A stretch of 27,689 nucleotides of DNA from positions 1 to 27,689 of the IMG/VR virus record IMGVR_UViG_3300007346_000170, one strand, 5' to 3'. Source of the stretch: a virus. Each line of letters begins with the position of its first letter. Position 1 is the first letter of the stretch. The notes under the pieces are model-generated. The model ran no database searches and was not told where the DNA came from. It saw only the letters and a program-made list of their open reading frames with translations. The translations under genes were made by a program, and so were the position numbers. This document shows, one piece after another, positions 14,023-21,990 of the stretch.

Positions 14023-14142
14023 TCAGCCTTGTCCGCGTTTCTGTTTACGGCCGTGATTTTTCTTTGAATTAGTACCTTGGCCCTGACGGGTCTTTTTAGG
14101 CTTGCCAGCTGTGAAGCCACCGCCTTTCTTCATTTTCTTCAT
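14023..14142 (-). CDS. Small, very basic protein (39 aa)
   Basis: A 39-codon frame from the ATG at 14142 to TGA at 14023. The product is almost all Lys, Arg, Gly and Gln (for example GKPKKTRQGQGTNSKK), so it is a highly positive, probably disordered peptide. Small basic proteins of this style with a KTRQGQGT-like core occur in cyanophages; I know of no assigned function. It follows another small basic protein on the same strand by 12 bases, which supports it being real. DNA packaging or charge neutralisation is a guess from composition. Confidence 0.65.
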   Translation of the reverse strand: MKKMKKGGGFTAGKPKKTRQGQGTNSKKNHGRKQKRGQG

Positions 14143-14154
14143 GGGGAAGGAACG

Positions 14155-14454
14155 TCACCACTTTACTTTGTGAGACCAGTACCTGGCAGACATTTTGTCG
14201 GGATCAGGATCTTGGGCATTGTGCCGAGCGTAGTAGGACTTTTTGCGGGCTTTGTCCTTTTCTGTGGTTGGGTTTTTGCCTGCACCCTCTACGCCTTGTT
14301 GGCCAAACCGTACGATCTTTTCCTCGCCTCCTTCACAAGCTTTAACAACGTGTGATTTAGTGGCGTGGCCAGGAGTACGACGAGGCTTGTTGCACTCCAT
14401 GTCATCTTTGGCAAGCTTGGCTGCCTTGGCTGCTTTCTTACGTTTATCTGACAT
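14155..14454 (-). CDS. Small basic protein with RFGQxGxxGAGKNPT motif
   Basis: A 99-residue basic protein. The N-terminal 18 residues are Lys/Ala-rich, then CNKPRRTPGHATKSHVVKACEGG, then the striking KIVRFGQQGVEGAGKNPTTE box (46-65) and KARKKSYYARH, closing with MSARYWSHKVKW. This layout resembles small basic proteins common in marine and freshwater phages (DUF5872-like); no biochemical role is known to me. The start overlaps the stop of the 1117-residue gene (TAATG), so it is translationally coupled to a large virion gene and may itself be packaged. Confidence 0.75.
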   Translation of the reverse strand: MSDKRKKAAKAAKLAKDDMECNKPRRTPGHATKSHVVKACEGGEEKIVRFGQQGVEGAGKNPTTEKDKARKKSYYARHNAQDPDPDKMSARYWSHKVKW

Positions 14455-17400
14455 TAGAGACCTTTAAACATGGAAGTGAACTCACCGAGGAATTTCTGAC
14501 CTGCATCAGACATGTATTCAACATCTTCCTCGTCGTCTTCTCCAATTTTAAAATAGCTTGTGAACTTTTCAGCAGGTGATTGTTCTTTTGCTTCTTTTTC
14601 TGCCTCTGTTTGATAATCCGGGAAGAAGCTTTCGATCGTGCCAAGAGAAGCAAATGGATCAGAAAGATCTAGGCCATAGGCCTCTAGCTTGTCATCACGA
14701 CCTGCTTTGGTGAGGGTAATCTGCTCACTACGGTCCAGGTCAGGGAAAAAGTTGTTGTAGAACTCGTCTTCTGTTCCTTGGTACCCAGCTTTTTGGAAGA
14801 TGGCATAAAGCTCAGTAGTGGGCTTTGCCATCTCATCTTTATAGTCTTCTGCTCTTTCGATGTAGGTAACACCGAGAATTTCTTGTGTTGGCCGCTGACG
14901 TTTGTCGTTCAGGTACTTGATCTCTTCTCTGATCTCCTGGGCAGAACCCGTACGAAGAGTCTCGATAATGTACTCTTTCAGTTCTTCAATGTTTCCAGCA
15001 AAGTCTTGTAAGCCATAACGTTGCAAGATTTCCTTCCATTCATCAGGTGTCTCGGCTGGATCCAAGCCTCTCAGCATCTCATCGGCAAATTCTTCTGGGG
15101 TGATGAACTGACCAAAGACTGGATCGCCCTTCAAGGCTTCATCCTTCATCACAGGAAGAACAGTGTCATAAATAAAGTCTTTAACCTTACCGGCGTTAAC
15201 AATATCTTCTGCGGGGTCAAAACCTAGACCTTGGCCCTTCACCTCAAAGTGCATGCGTGCAAACGCTGCCTTGTTATTGATATCAATGCCAAATCTGTAG
15301 GCTTGTGCCGCCCAGTAAGCATCGCCAGATTTTGCTTTCTCCCAATCTTCTGCAACGGTGGTCTTTTGTTTTTCGTAATCTTCTTTGTTGTAACTATCAG
15401 TAATAGGTTCAAAGTAAAAATTAGGGTCAAATGCCCTGGGGGTCTCAAGTTTGATCTTGTCGAGATATTCTTTTGTATATTGCTCACCCAACATCTTCAC
15501 GGCGTCATAGGAGTCCTGCGTCTGGAAGGGGTTCTTTTCTTCCTGGCGAACATCCAGATATTCAACAAACTCGTCCATTGAACGAGCGGTGTTAAAACGA
15601 GGCATGAGATATTCGTCAATATAGTCACGAGCAAACTGAGCCTCGATGTTCATTGCTTGGGTGACATCACCAGCGGTGTAGGTCAGTGCCAAAGCGCGAT
15701 CTTTCTGTTCGTCTAGGAGCTTGATGTCAGCTTCAAGGCGGGATCGGATGGGCACCAAGGTTGTCTTTGCACCGTCTCCTGGATCTCCTTTAATCACATC
15801 AAGAATGGTTTGACCTTCTGTTCCTTGTTTCTGCAGGAAATCAACCAGGGCTTGCGTACTGGTAAATCCTGCACGATCTAGAAACTCTTTATTGAATTCA
15901 TTTGTAGCCGCATCGTAAACCTTGGCTTCCGTTGCTGGGCTATTAAAAGCGTCAATAATATCTTTTTTCTCTTCCAGTGGTTCAAAGATGCTGTAGTCAA
16001 TTCCGTATTTATCCTTAATAGCCTGGTCGAACCATTGCTGCCAGTTATAGCCAACGTTGTTGCGTAGGCCAGTGACGTTACCAAGAGCGCCTACAAGATC
16101 TTCTTCTGCTTTACCTGCTGAGGTGAATGAGAGGATACCACCTACTCCAGTGTCTCCAAGGATTGAGTTGGCAAGTGTTTCGTTAATGTTGAAAATTTCA
16201 TTAAAACCTTGGAAGCCTTTGTAGAAGCCAAGCATTTCTTGCTCAGCTTTTACTTTCTTCATTTGCGTGATTGTTTCTTTAAGGATGCTTTGGTTTAATG
16301 CCGCAAACTTTTTGATGTCAACTTCTGCCTTGGCACCAATCGCATCGTTGATTGCTTGCTCCAGTTCTGTGATACCGCTGCCTGCATTGATGTTGTAGTT
16401 GAGCGCGATTTGCTTGTCTTCGTCACGTTCTGACAAGCGGAAAAGCACCGCAAATTCATCAGCGTTCTCCACGTCCAGGTACTTTTCTTTTGCCAAGGCT
16501 GTCCAGTAGGGATCTCCTTGCCGGGCCTTAGTCCATTCGTTATTAACTTCTGTGATGTTTAGAAGACGTTGGGTGATAGTGTCCTGGTCTACACCAAGCT
16601 GCAGGTCTCGAATCTGCTGGATTTCCGCATCAGTAGGACCTTCTTCTATGTAGGAGTCTGCACGAGCTGTGTCTTCTTCTGGGTTACCGCGTAACCCCTG
16701 GTTTCGACCAATGTTTGTGTAGTGCTGCCAGTAGTAGTTGTTTTCGCCATAGCGTTCAGTGATATCAATATCATCATTAAGAACTGCCTGGGAGTAAGCG
16801 GTGATCAGCTCTGGGTTTTGTTCTTTGTAGTAATCAGGATCAAATGTGCCCGTTACAGCGTCTGGTTTGACTCCTAAATTATTAATCAGGTAATCAGCGT
16901 AAGGAGGCTGGGCGCCAAGCTTTGGATCCCAGAGTTCCAACTTTTCTGTTTTATAGAACGTTTTGAACTGTTCTTGAACACTCGAAACCAATGCGTCGGC
17001 ATCTGCTGAAGAAACACCAGCATTAATCAAATCTTGTTTACTGATCTGATCACGTTGCGCAACATAGTCTCCTCCCTGCGTGCTCTTTGCTAATGCAAGA
17101 GTTTTGGAGTAGAGATTATTTTTGGCTGTGTTCTGAGTGTTTGTAGCAGTGTTTTCTGCATTCAGCTGAGCGTTCTTTGCGTTTAAGTCGCGAGCTTGCT
17201 GGTTAAGAGTGGTATTTGTGGTGTTAAGCGTTGCATTGGTTGTGTTTGTATTAAAAATGCCCGTGTTCATTTCTTTAACACGTTCATTTTGTTTTTGAAT
17301 ATCTACGTTTGCTGTCTCATTGTTTAAGTTGGTTTGTGCATTGGCAGCATTAGTCTGCGCATTGGCCACGTTAGTGGCATGGTTGGCGTTATTCTTTTGT

Positions 17401-17807
17401 CTGTTTTCTCTGTTTTTGTCTTCATCATCAACCCATTTAAACTTTTCAACATCAGAGCAACGCCGACGCCACCAAGGACCTTGGCAAACGCGTTCCCAGC
17501 CGTCTGAAACTTTCTTTTTCTTGTCTGTTGGATAATCAGTTCGTAAATTTGTAGGTAAATTAGTCGGTAAATTGGTTGGTAAGTAGGGCATAAAGCCCAC
17601 CGAACCATAGTCAGTTGTGGTGTGCCAGCCGGTTACCCACTTCCTACTATTAGGATCCCAATAGGTTCCATAAGTATGGTATGCGTTATTGGTCGGATAA
17701 TCAGTGCGACGACTGGTGTCGTTGTTGGTTTCGTAATTAGTTCTATAGTCAGTCCTCTCGTTGGTAACGCTCCAGGATAATGTTGAGGGGTTATACGCGA
17801 TACCCAT
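14454..17807 (-). CDS. Very large virion/internal protein (1117 aa)
   Basis: The largest gene in the window. Residues 15-100 are low complexity (repeated T-D-Y and T-N motifs, four PTNL-type units), with WDPNSRKWVTGW and a CQGPWWRRRCSD cluster nearby. Residues about 130-250 are Asn/Thr/Gln/Ala-rich and look like a long helical stalk. Residues 270-1117 are a helix-rich acidic region with repeated segments such as DPYWTALAKEKY and DAYWAAQAYRF (about residues 440 and 850), which hint at internal duplication. There are no transmembrane helices or enzyme motifs. Size, helix content and place at the end of the virion block suggest an internal, ejected or tail-length protein, but no family is recognised. 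Confidence 0.85.
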   Translation of the reverse strand: MGIAYNPSTLSWSVTNERTDYRTNYETNNDTSRRTDYPTNNAYHTYGTYWDPNSRKWVTGWHTTTDYGSVGFMPYLPTNLPTNLPTNLRTDYPTDKKKKVSDGWERVCQGPWWRRRCSDVEKFKWVDDEDKNRENRQKNNANHATNVANAQTNAANAQTNLNNETANVDIQKQNERVKEMNTGIFNTNTTNATLNTTNTTLNQQARDLNAKNAQLNAENTATNTQNTAKNNLYSKTLALAKSTQGGDYVAQRDQISKQDLINAGVSSADADALVSSVQEQFKTFYKTEKLELWDPKLGAQPPYADYLINNLGVKPDAVTGTFDPDYYKEQNPELITAYSQAVLNDDIDITERYGENNYYWQHYTNIGRNQGLRGNPEEDTARADSYIEEGPTDAEIQQIRDLQLGVDQDTITQRLLNITEVNNEWTKARQGDPYWTALAKEKYLDVENADEFAVLFRLSERDEDKQIALNYNINAGSGITELEQAINDAIGAKAEVDIKKFAALNQSILKETITQMKKVKAEQEMLGFYKGFQGFNEIFNINETLANSILGDTGVGGILSFTSAGKAEEDLVGALGNVTGLRNNVGYNWQQWFDQAIKDKYGIDYSIFEPLEEKKDIIDAFNSPATEAKVYDAATNEFNKEFLDRAGFTSTQALVDFLQKQGTEGQTILDVIKGDPGDGAKTTLVPIRSRLEADIKLLDEQKDRALALTYTAGDVTQAMNIEAQFARDYIDEYLMPRFNTARSMDEFVEYLDVRQEEKNPFQTQDSYDAVKMLGEQYTKEYLDKIKLETPRAFDPNFYFEPITDSYNKEDYEKQKTTVAEDWEKAKSGDAYWAAQAYRFGIDINNKAAFARMHFEVKGQGLGFDPAEDIVNAGKVKDFIYDTVLPVMKDEALKGDPVFGQFITPEEFADEMLRGLDPAETPDEWKEILQRYGLQDFAGNIEELKEYIIETLRTGSAQEIREEIKYLNDKRQRPTQEILGVTYIERAEDYKDEMAKPTTELYAIFQKAGYQGTEDEFYNNFFPDLDRSEQITLTKAGRDDKLEAYGLDLSDPFASLGTIESFFPDYQTEAEKEAKEQSPAEKFTSYFKIGEDDEEDVEYMSDAGQKFLGEFTSMFKGL
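17542..17582 (-). repeat. 12-base tandem repeat in the large virion gene
   Basis: Three and a half copies of a 12-base unit (plus strand GGTAAATTNGTN) encode repeated P-T-N-L in the N-terminal low-complexity part of the 1117-residue protein. Such a short in-frame repeat can gain or lose units by slippage without breaking the gene. Confidence 0.75.
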
Positions 17808-17845
17808 TATCTATGTGTTTATCCGATCTTATTATCTTATCAAGC

Positions 17846-18214
17846 TTAGACCGCAAATCTAGGCTGGGCGCCAGGAGAGGTATAAGCGTGAAGATCAATC
17901 ACCTCTTGTTCGGTCCAGGCTTTTAGACGCTGCAGTCGGATCTCATTAAAGAAATCTTGTTGTCGATACCATTCTTCCATGAGGCTGCTGCCTTTATTTG
18001 CATTGCACCTACGACAGGCGGGTACCAGGTTATTACGGTTGCTGGAGCCCGATTTAAATCTTGGTACGATGTGATCAAGAGAGGTGGCAGGTTCGTCGCA
18101 ATAGCCACACTTGCAATCCCAAGCGTCGTAGATAGATTGTCTGAAACGTCGTTTTGCTAACTTCGGAGTTAATTCAATGAGCAGGGCGAGGGGATCCTGT
18201 TCACAGTTGAACAT
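17846..18214 (-). CDS. HNH endonuclease (zinc-finger type)
   Basis: This 122-residue protein has the cysteine-flanked HNH layout: CKCGYC at 34-39, LDHIVPR with D47-H48, then NRNNLVPACRRCNANKG (59-75) with N61/N62, C67, C70 and N71. The two CxxC pairs bind structural zinc and H48 is the expected catalytic base. It could be a packaging-linked HNH enzyme or a mobile one; the first is common in phages but usually next to a terminase gene, which is not seen here. It begins a minus-strand stretch next to the HTH gene at 18355, in the odd cassette inside the virion block. Confidence 0.88.
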   Translation of the reverse strand: MFNCEQDPLALLIELTPKLAKRRFRQSIYDAWDCKCGYCDEPATSLDHIVPRFKSGSSNRNNLVPACRRCNANKGSSLMEEWYRQQDFFNEIRLQRLKAWTEQEVIDLHAYTSPGAQPRFAV

Positions 18215-18292
18215 ACTCTTTAGTTGCCGTTAATTTATTCTAATTTCCCCACACATAAGGCCATCCAAATTAAACAGATAAAAGTTTCCTTA

Positions 18293-18326
18293 AGCCTGTT
18301 GACAGGCTATTGACTCTTGGTACGGT
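18293..18326 (+). promoter_or_regulatory. Putative promoter with operator-like palindrome
   Basis: TTGACA (18299-18304) is a perfect -35 box. TACGGT (18321-18326) behind TGG could serve as an extended -10 at a 16-base spacing, though it is weak. The -35 lies inside the perfect inverted repeat AGCCTGT-TG-ACAGGCT (18293-18308). A protein bound there would block transcription of the HTH gene at 18355. A second TTGACT occurs at 18310. Confidence 0.5.
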
Positions 18327-18354
18327 ATGTCAGTACGCGCTTCAACGCAGCACC

Positions 18355-18573
18355 ATGACCAAAGCACGGGGATGGGTCTCTGCCCAGCGGGCAGAAGAAC
18401 TCCTGGGCATTGACCGCAAAACTCTGTTTCAGTACCGCGATAACGGTACCCTGAAGCTAGGTCCTCACTTCGCAGCTTTCCCTGGTTGCATGTCACGCGA
18501 CAGCTATCGCTGGAACGTGGAAGCCGTCAGGAAGCAACTGCATAAGCAGGGACTGATGCCTGTTGCTGCTTGA
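18355..18573 (+). CDS. Excisionase-like HTH protein
   Basis: A 72-residue protein. RGWVSAQRAEELLGI (5-19) and RKTLFQYRDNG (21-31) form a MerR/Xis-type winged HTH; GPHF (36-39) and SYRWNVEAVRKQL (50-62) match the ends seen in cyanobacterial and cyanophage excisionase-like proteins. The ATG at 18355 is chosen over an upstream ATG-like extension because it follows the promoter and leaves a compact domain. It is a lone plus-strand gene within the minus-strand virion block, and its 3' end overlaps the recombinase-like gene by 47 bases. It could be an excisionase or a small autoregulatory repressor binding the palindrome upstream. Confidence 0.8.
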   Translation: MTKARGWVSAQRAEELLGIDRKTLFQYRDNGTLKLGPHFAAFPGCMSRDSYRWNVEAVRKQLHKQGLMPVAA

Positions 18574-18949
18574 GGTTGCGATAATAGCCTTTGCGCAGAC
18601 GGTGCGCTAAGAGCAGATCGGTGATGTTGAAGCTTACCTGCTGATGCGCCATCGCTCTGTACAAGGATGACGAGAGGGACTCCCAGCAGCCTTGCAGTTT
18701 GTGAGGCTGCTTTTCTTTGAGCTGAAACAAAACAACCCACTGTGGATGCAGCGGGCGGACTGGACGCTTTTTACTTGTGATAACAAGAGAGGTCCCGTCC
18801 CAGTGGTAACCGCTTTCTAGCTCTTCTGGATTGATGCCGTAGGTGGCGACCATGCCATAAAGCCAGGCGATTCCCTTAAAGCCTCGGCGGCCTTCCAGCT
18901 TGAAGAATTCATCCACGATCCGCTGGTCAAGTGGCGGTGCGTTAGTCAT
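18527..18949 (-). CDS. Truncated tyrosine recombinase-like protein, probably non-catalytic
   Basis: This 140-residue protein resembles the catalytic domain of cyanobacterial tyrosine recombinases. KGIAWLYGMVATYGINPEEL (25-44) corresponds to the usual ATYGLRPHEL box, and SLVITSKKRPVRPLHPQWVVLF (54-75) corresponds to the Lys-bearing beta hairpin and its PLHPEW sequel. The catalytic Arg I is Asn40 here, the HxxR region (about 108-117) lacks the His and Arg, and the protein ends before any catalytic Tyr. It therefore cannot be an active integrase. It may be a decaying remnant or a kept DNA-binding or regulatory derivative; the frame has no stops, which supports some use. It lies convergent with the Xis-like gene, with inverted repeats upstream. 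Confidence 0.62.
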   Translation of the reverse strand: MTNAPPLDQRIVDEFFKLEGRRGFKGIAWLYGMVATYGINPEELESGYHWDGTSLVITSKKRPVRPLHPQWVVLFQLKEKQPHKLQGCWESLSSSLYRAMAHQQVSFNITDLLLAHRLRKGYYRNLKQQQASVPAYAVAS

Positions 18950-18971
18950 GGCTGAAGTGAACTGTGATTGC

Positions 18972-19063
18972 CCGAACCATATCGAATGGTCGGTACAGCT
19001 CGCAAGGGGTAAAGGATTCCTTAATAAGTCTCGTGAGACTTAATATAAGTATACAATATTAAG
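18972..19063. repeat. Cluster of three inverted repeats upstream of the recombinase-like gene
   Basis: In the 124-base gap: CCGAACCAT/ATGGTCGG (18972-18993, one bulged base); a perfect palindrome TAAGTCTC-GT-GAGACTTA (19025-19042); and CTTAATAT/ATATTAAG (19039-19046 and 19056-19063) around AAGTATACA. The last two overlap. They could be operators for the minus-strand promoter (TATACT on that strand is a good -10), arm sites of a former attachment site, or a terminator for the gene ending at 19074; there is no T run suited to the last. Confidence 0.6.
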
Positions 19064-19073
19064 ATTTCTTATG

Positions 19074-19295
19074 CTACTCAGGCACTACACCGCTTGAGAA
19101 GGAGCCCCATGCAAGGCCAATGGCCTCCATCGTGGAAAGCTCTCCAGAAGAGAATGGCAAGTTCACCACGTCTCCTGGGTGGTACACGGTAGGGACACCT
19201 TCGGACTTAATCGGACTAAAACCGTACTTACGGATCTCCACTTGCTCCGGAGATAGGACAAATGTACCGTCTACGATGTCGCCAAAATCTGCCAT
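19074..19295 (-). CDS. Small virion-operon protein (73 aa)
   Basis: A 73-residue protein whose ATG overlaps the stop of the 533-residue gene (TAATG). It has a compact beta-rich look: VDGTFVLSPEQVEIRKYGFSPI, then VYHPGDVVNLPFSSGELSTMEAIGLAWGS. A small head or tail accessory protein is likely from its place at the end of the coupled virion genes. No family recognised. Confidence 0.7.
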   Translation of the reverse strand: MADFGDIVDGTFVLSPEQVEIRKYGFSPIKSEGVPTVYHPGDVVNLPFSSGELSTMEAIGLAWGSFSSGVVPE

Positions 19296-20896
19296 TACAC
19301 TCCTGGCCTCCCGCCTTGAGAAGGATTGTATTCAGTTCCATTTTTATCGTACATTCTGAATCCGCTCATCAATACAAAGGTAGATGGGACGTTAAATAGT
19401 TTTTGCATCATAGGCATCATCATGGGTGCCTGACAGTTGTAAGGAGGGACATCCATCAACGAAAGGCCACGCCTGGCAAGCTCATAGCCTGCCTTCTCGT
19501 TCTCCTTGTCAACTTCTTCCACTAACCGTTGTTCCCATTCAACAATGCTGCCGATTTCTACAGGCAAGTCTGATGGCTCAGGCGGAAAGACTTTCTCTGC
19601 AAACTTCATGGCGTAAATGTGTTTGCAGTAACGCAGCTCATCAAGCAATGGTGTCCAGTTGTCCGTTAGAGACGTAATGGTGAAGGAACCATCCCCGTTG
19701 GGAGAACTGGTGTAATCGTTGTAGTTGGGCGGTCCTTCTGCCCTTGCGCCTTCAAGAGATGGCAGTGGGTTGTTCCTTGTGTAGGTCTTACCAAAATCTC
19801 GAAACACACCAGGGTTGTCTCGAATGGTTCCAGGGATTGTTTGGCTGTTTGGTGTGACGGTTGGTGGGATGTTGTATTCAGATGAAGGAGAGATGATCTC
19901 CATTTGACGGTTGACTGTCGCACTGGTCATGGCGCTGTTATCAACCACGCCACGCAGGCGCATGATCTCACGGCGACCGGGCTTCACAGTGGAAACCTTG
20001 GTCCTAGGGAAGATCTTTTGGTTTCCATTGCCTAAACCCATGAGATAAGCGTAGTCTCTACGGGTAAAGTCTTGGCACGAACAACAGTAACGTGTACCGG
20101 TCATCAGAAACCGGCCGACGTTTGGTGGTCTGGTTGCAGGGGTTTGCAAGACACCGTCTGGTGTTGATTCAACAGAACCTTGTTTCTGCAGTTTTAAGAT
20201 CCCGTTAACTTCATCAGTAGATACCAAAACGGCTTGAACATAACCGTATCGTTTTTGAGTTGTTGGGTCGATTGTTTGACTATTGATTGGTGTGCCGCCA
20301 ACAGAAATAATCCGATCTTCCAAAATCTCTCCGTTAATCGGATATTGTTTTGGAATCGGTCCCACGGGGGCAATAAAAAGAGGTGCTGGTAACGGGTTTG
20401 CTGCGCTCCAGTCTCCACTTAAGGTGACGTACCAGTAGTCCGCATCTTCTGTGACGGACAGAATCGGAGAAGGATCTCCGTCTTTGTCTCGAACGTTGTC
20501 GAAACGCAGGCTACCGGCGATGCGAACACCGGCCCAATGCATCCCAAGTTCTTTGTTGGTGGTTGGGAATCCCTGGAACGCACCTGGAATCTTGGGTGGG
20601 TTAGCCCCAGGGGGAATCACCGTCCCTGGAGGCAAAGGAATTAGGTAGTCAAACGGGTAGCTGTAGGTTTCCGTCGCAATGCTGTGGGCGTAGATTTCGT
20701 ATCCACGCCGCCACCTTGACCAAGCAGCTTCTCGGTTTGACGAATAGATCGAATCAGGAACCGAGCCCCTTGAGAACTCAGTCCTTATGGGTGTGACGTT
20801 TCTGGGGGTCGTTGCTTCTGAACGAATGAAGTCCCCAAATGAGTTGCCTTTGGAGTTACGGGCTACTCCAAAGGAGCTTCCGCGTCTCCGGGCCAT
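19295..20896 (-). CDS. Structural protein with CCxC cluster (533 aa)
   Basis: A 533-residue protein with a basic N-terminus (MARRRGSSFG), a Pro-rich segment (PLPPGTVIPPGANPPKIPG, about 89-107), beta-rich middle, and a metal-binding-like YCCSCQDFTRRDYAYLMGLG cluster near residue 270. The last 100 residues are helical and include a Met-rich piece (APMMMPMMQKLF). There are no enzyme motifs or membrane helices. It lies 2 bases after the preceding gene in the virion block. A tail or neck component is likely; the exact role is unknown. Confidence 0.8.
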   Translation of the reverse strand: MARRRGSSFGVARNSKGNSFGDFIRSEATTPRNVTPIRTEFSRGSVPDSIYSSNREAAWSRWRRGYEIYAHSIATETYSYPFDYLIPLPPGTVIPPGANPPKIPGAFQGFPTTNKELGMHWAGVRIAGSLRFDNVRDKDGDPSPILSVTEDADYWYVTLSGDWSAANPLPAPLFIAPVGPIPKQYPINGEILEDRIISVGGTPINSQTIDPTTQKRYGYVQAVLVSTDEVNGILKLQKQGSVESTPDGVLQTPATRPPNVGRFLMTGTRYCCSCQDFTRRDYAYLMGLGNGNQKIFPRTKVSTVKPGRREIMRLRGVVDNSAMTSATVNRQMEIISPSSEYNIPPTVTPNSQTIPGTIRDNPGVFRDFGKTYTRNNPLPSLEGARAEGPPNYNDYTSSPNGDGSFTITSLTDNWTPLLDELRYCKHIYAMKFAEKVFPPEPSDLPVEIGSIVEWEQRLVEEVDKENEKAGYELARRGLSLMDVPPYNCQAPMMMPMMQKLFNVPSTFVLMSGFRMYDKNGTEYNPSQGGRPGV

Positions 20897-20898
20897 CG

Positions 20899-21678
20899 TT
20901 AGAAGAAGCCGCCCTGTGCAGCAACGTGAGCGCCGGGAATATAACCGGAAGCATTCGGTCCGTCCGGGAACACACCGACATAAATGCGGTCACCACGCTC
21001 CAGGTAGACGCCACGGTTACGCAAAGGAGCGCCGTTGCCAAGGCCAGTGGTGTTACCAGCGGCAACCACGGGCACAGCAAGCTCAGGCATCACGTCCGTG
21101 CAATCAACACGCTGGGTGTTAGCCGGAACCTGTTTGGTGAACAGAACCTGGTAGTCACCGGATGCAGGAATCGGAGTGGTGGTGCCACGGGTGTGGTAGA
21201 AAACGAAGGTGACTTCCGGCTGGTAACCGTAGTTCACGCCGTTATAAACAAAGCCAGAGGCGATGCCACCGGAGTAATTAATGGCGGTATTCACACCGGT
21301 GAGGGTGCTGGAACCGGTATAGGTGTAGTAACCAAAGCCACTAGCGACACCGTTGGTCAGAACACCGGTATCAAAAATCAAAACAATCTGACCACTGGTG
21401 AGAGAGATCACCGTGCCAGAGGTACCGCTCGTAACGCTGTAATCAGCATCCCGGTAATAGTCGTTACGGATAATGGTGATGGCTTCTACCACACCACCAT
21501 TGTTATTGTCTTCTTCCAGGGCAGCATCCATGTCCACCAGGATGGAAGGAGCTTGACCACCCTGAACGAAAACGGTGTTGCCTGCTTGGCTGCCAACTGT
21601 CTGAGTCGTGACACGCACCGAATCAAACAGCGGGCGGTCAACTAAAAGCGGCTGCTTGTTTGTGCTAGTACTTGCCAC
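20899..21678 (-). CDS. Beta-rich structural protein (259 aa)
   Basis: This 259-residue protein starts at GTG (21678), with AAGGGACC about ten bases upstream. It is rich in Gly, Thr, Val and Ser with few Lys and no helices of note, similar in style to the decoration-like protein at 25727. It ends in AAQGGFF. A long plus-strand frame over it (20839-21645) is a shadow. A tail tube, sheath-like or tail-tip role cannot be decided from sequence alone. Confidence 0.8.
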   Translation of the reverse strand: MASTSTNKQPLLVDRPLFDSVRVTTQTVGSQAGNTVFVQGGQAPSILVDMDAALEEDNNNGGVVEAITIIRNDYYRDADYSVTSGTSGTVISLTSGQIVLIFDTGVLTNGVASGFGYYTYTGSSTLTGVNTAINYSGGIASGFVYNGVNYGYQPEVTFVFYHTRGTTTPIPASGDYQVLFTKQVPANTQRVDCTDVMPELAVPVVAAGNTTGLGNGAPLRNRGVYLERGDRIYVGVFPDGPNASGYIPGAHVAAQGGFF

Positions 21679-21702
21679 GTCTTTAGGTCCCTTGTTTGTC
21701 TA

Positions 21703-21990
21703 TTATACCGAGCCCGGATTCAATCCGAACTCTTGTACAAGACTCATGTATTGATTAAAACCTTTTGGATATTTAACTGCTTCTGAGTACAAAGAAGAAG
21801 GATTTCGTTGGAGATTAAGGAACCGCTGGAAGGATTCTCCAGACATGGTATCTTGTTCATCCGGGTAGAACTTGACGTTCTTTTTTGCTTGCGCTAATAC
21901 CTTGTAAAAAGGGTTGGTGCTCGCAGCGCCATAAGTGCTGCGATACACCTCACCTGGTAGATACTTATCGGCGTATTCGATATAAGCCAT
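21703..21990 (-). CDS. Hypothetical virion-operon protein (95 aa)
   Basis: A 95-residue helical protein, many Tyr and Lys; its ATG overlaps the stop of the transglycosylase-like gene (TGATG). Nothing specific is recognised. Placement and coupling suggest a partner of the muralytic protein or a small neck component. Confidence 0.72.
   Translation of the reverse strand: MAYIEYADKYLPGEVYRSTYGAASTNPFYKVLAQAKKNVKFYPDEQDTMSGESFQRFLNLQRNPSSLYSEAVKYPKGFNQYMSLVQEFGLNPGSV

Noticed and set aside
19021-19070. Terminator for the gene ending at 19074
   Set aside because: The palindromes lack a T run on the minus strand, and overlapping alternative stems suit an operator or recombination site better.
20839-21645. 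A 268-codon plus-strand frame
   Set aside because: It is antisense to the beta-rich structural gene, whose codon use, start and neighbours are convincing; the frame has no ribosome-binding site.
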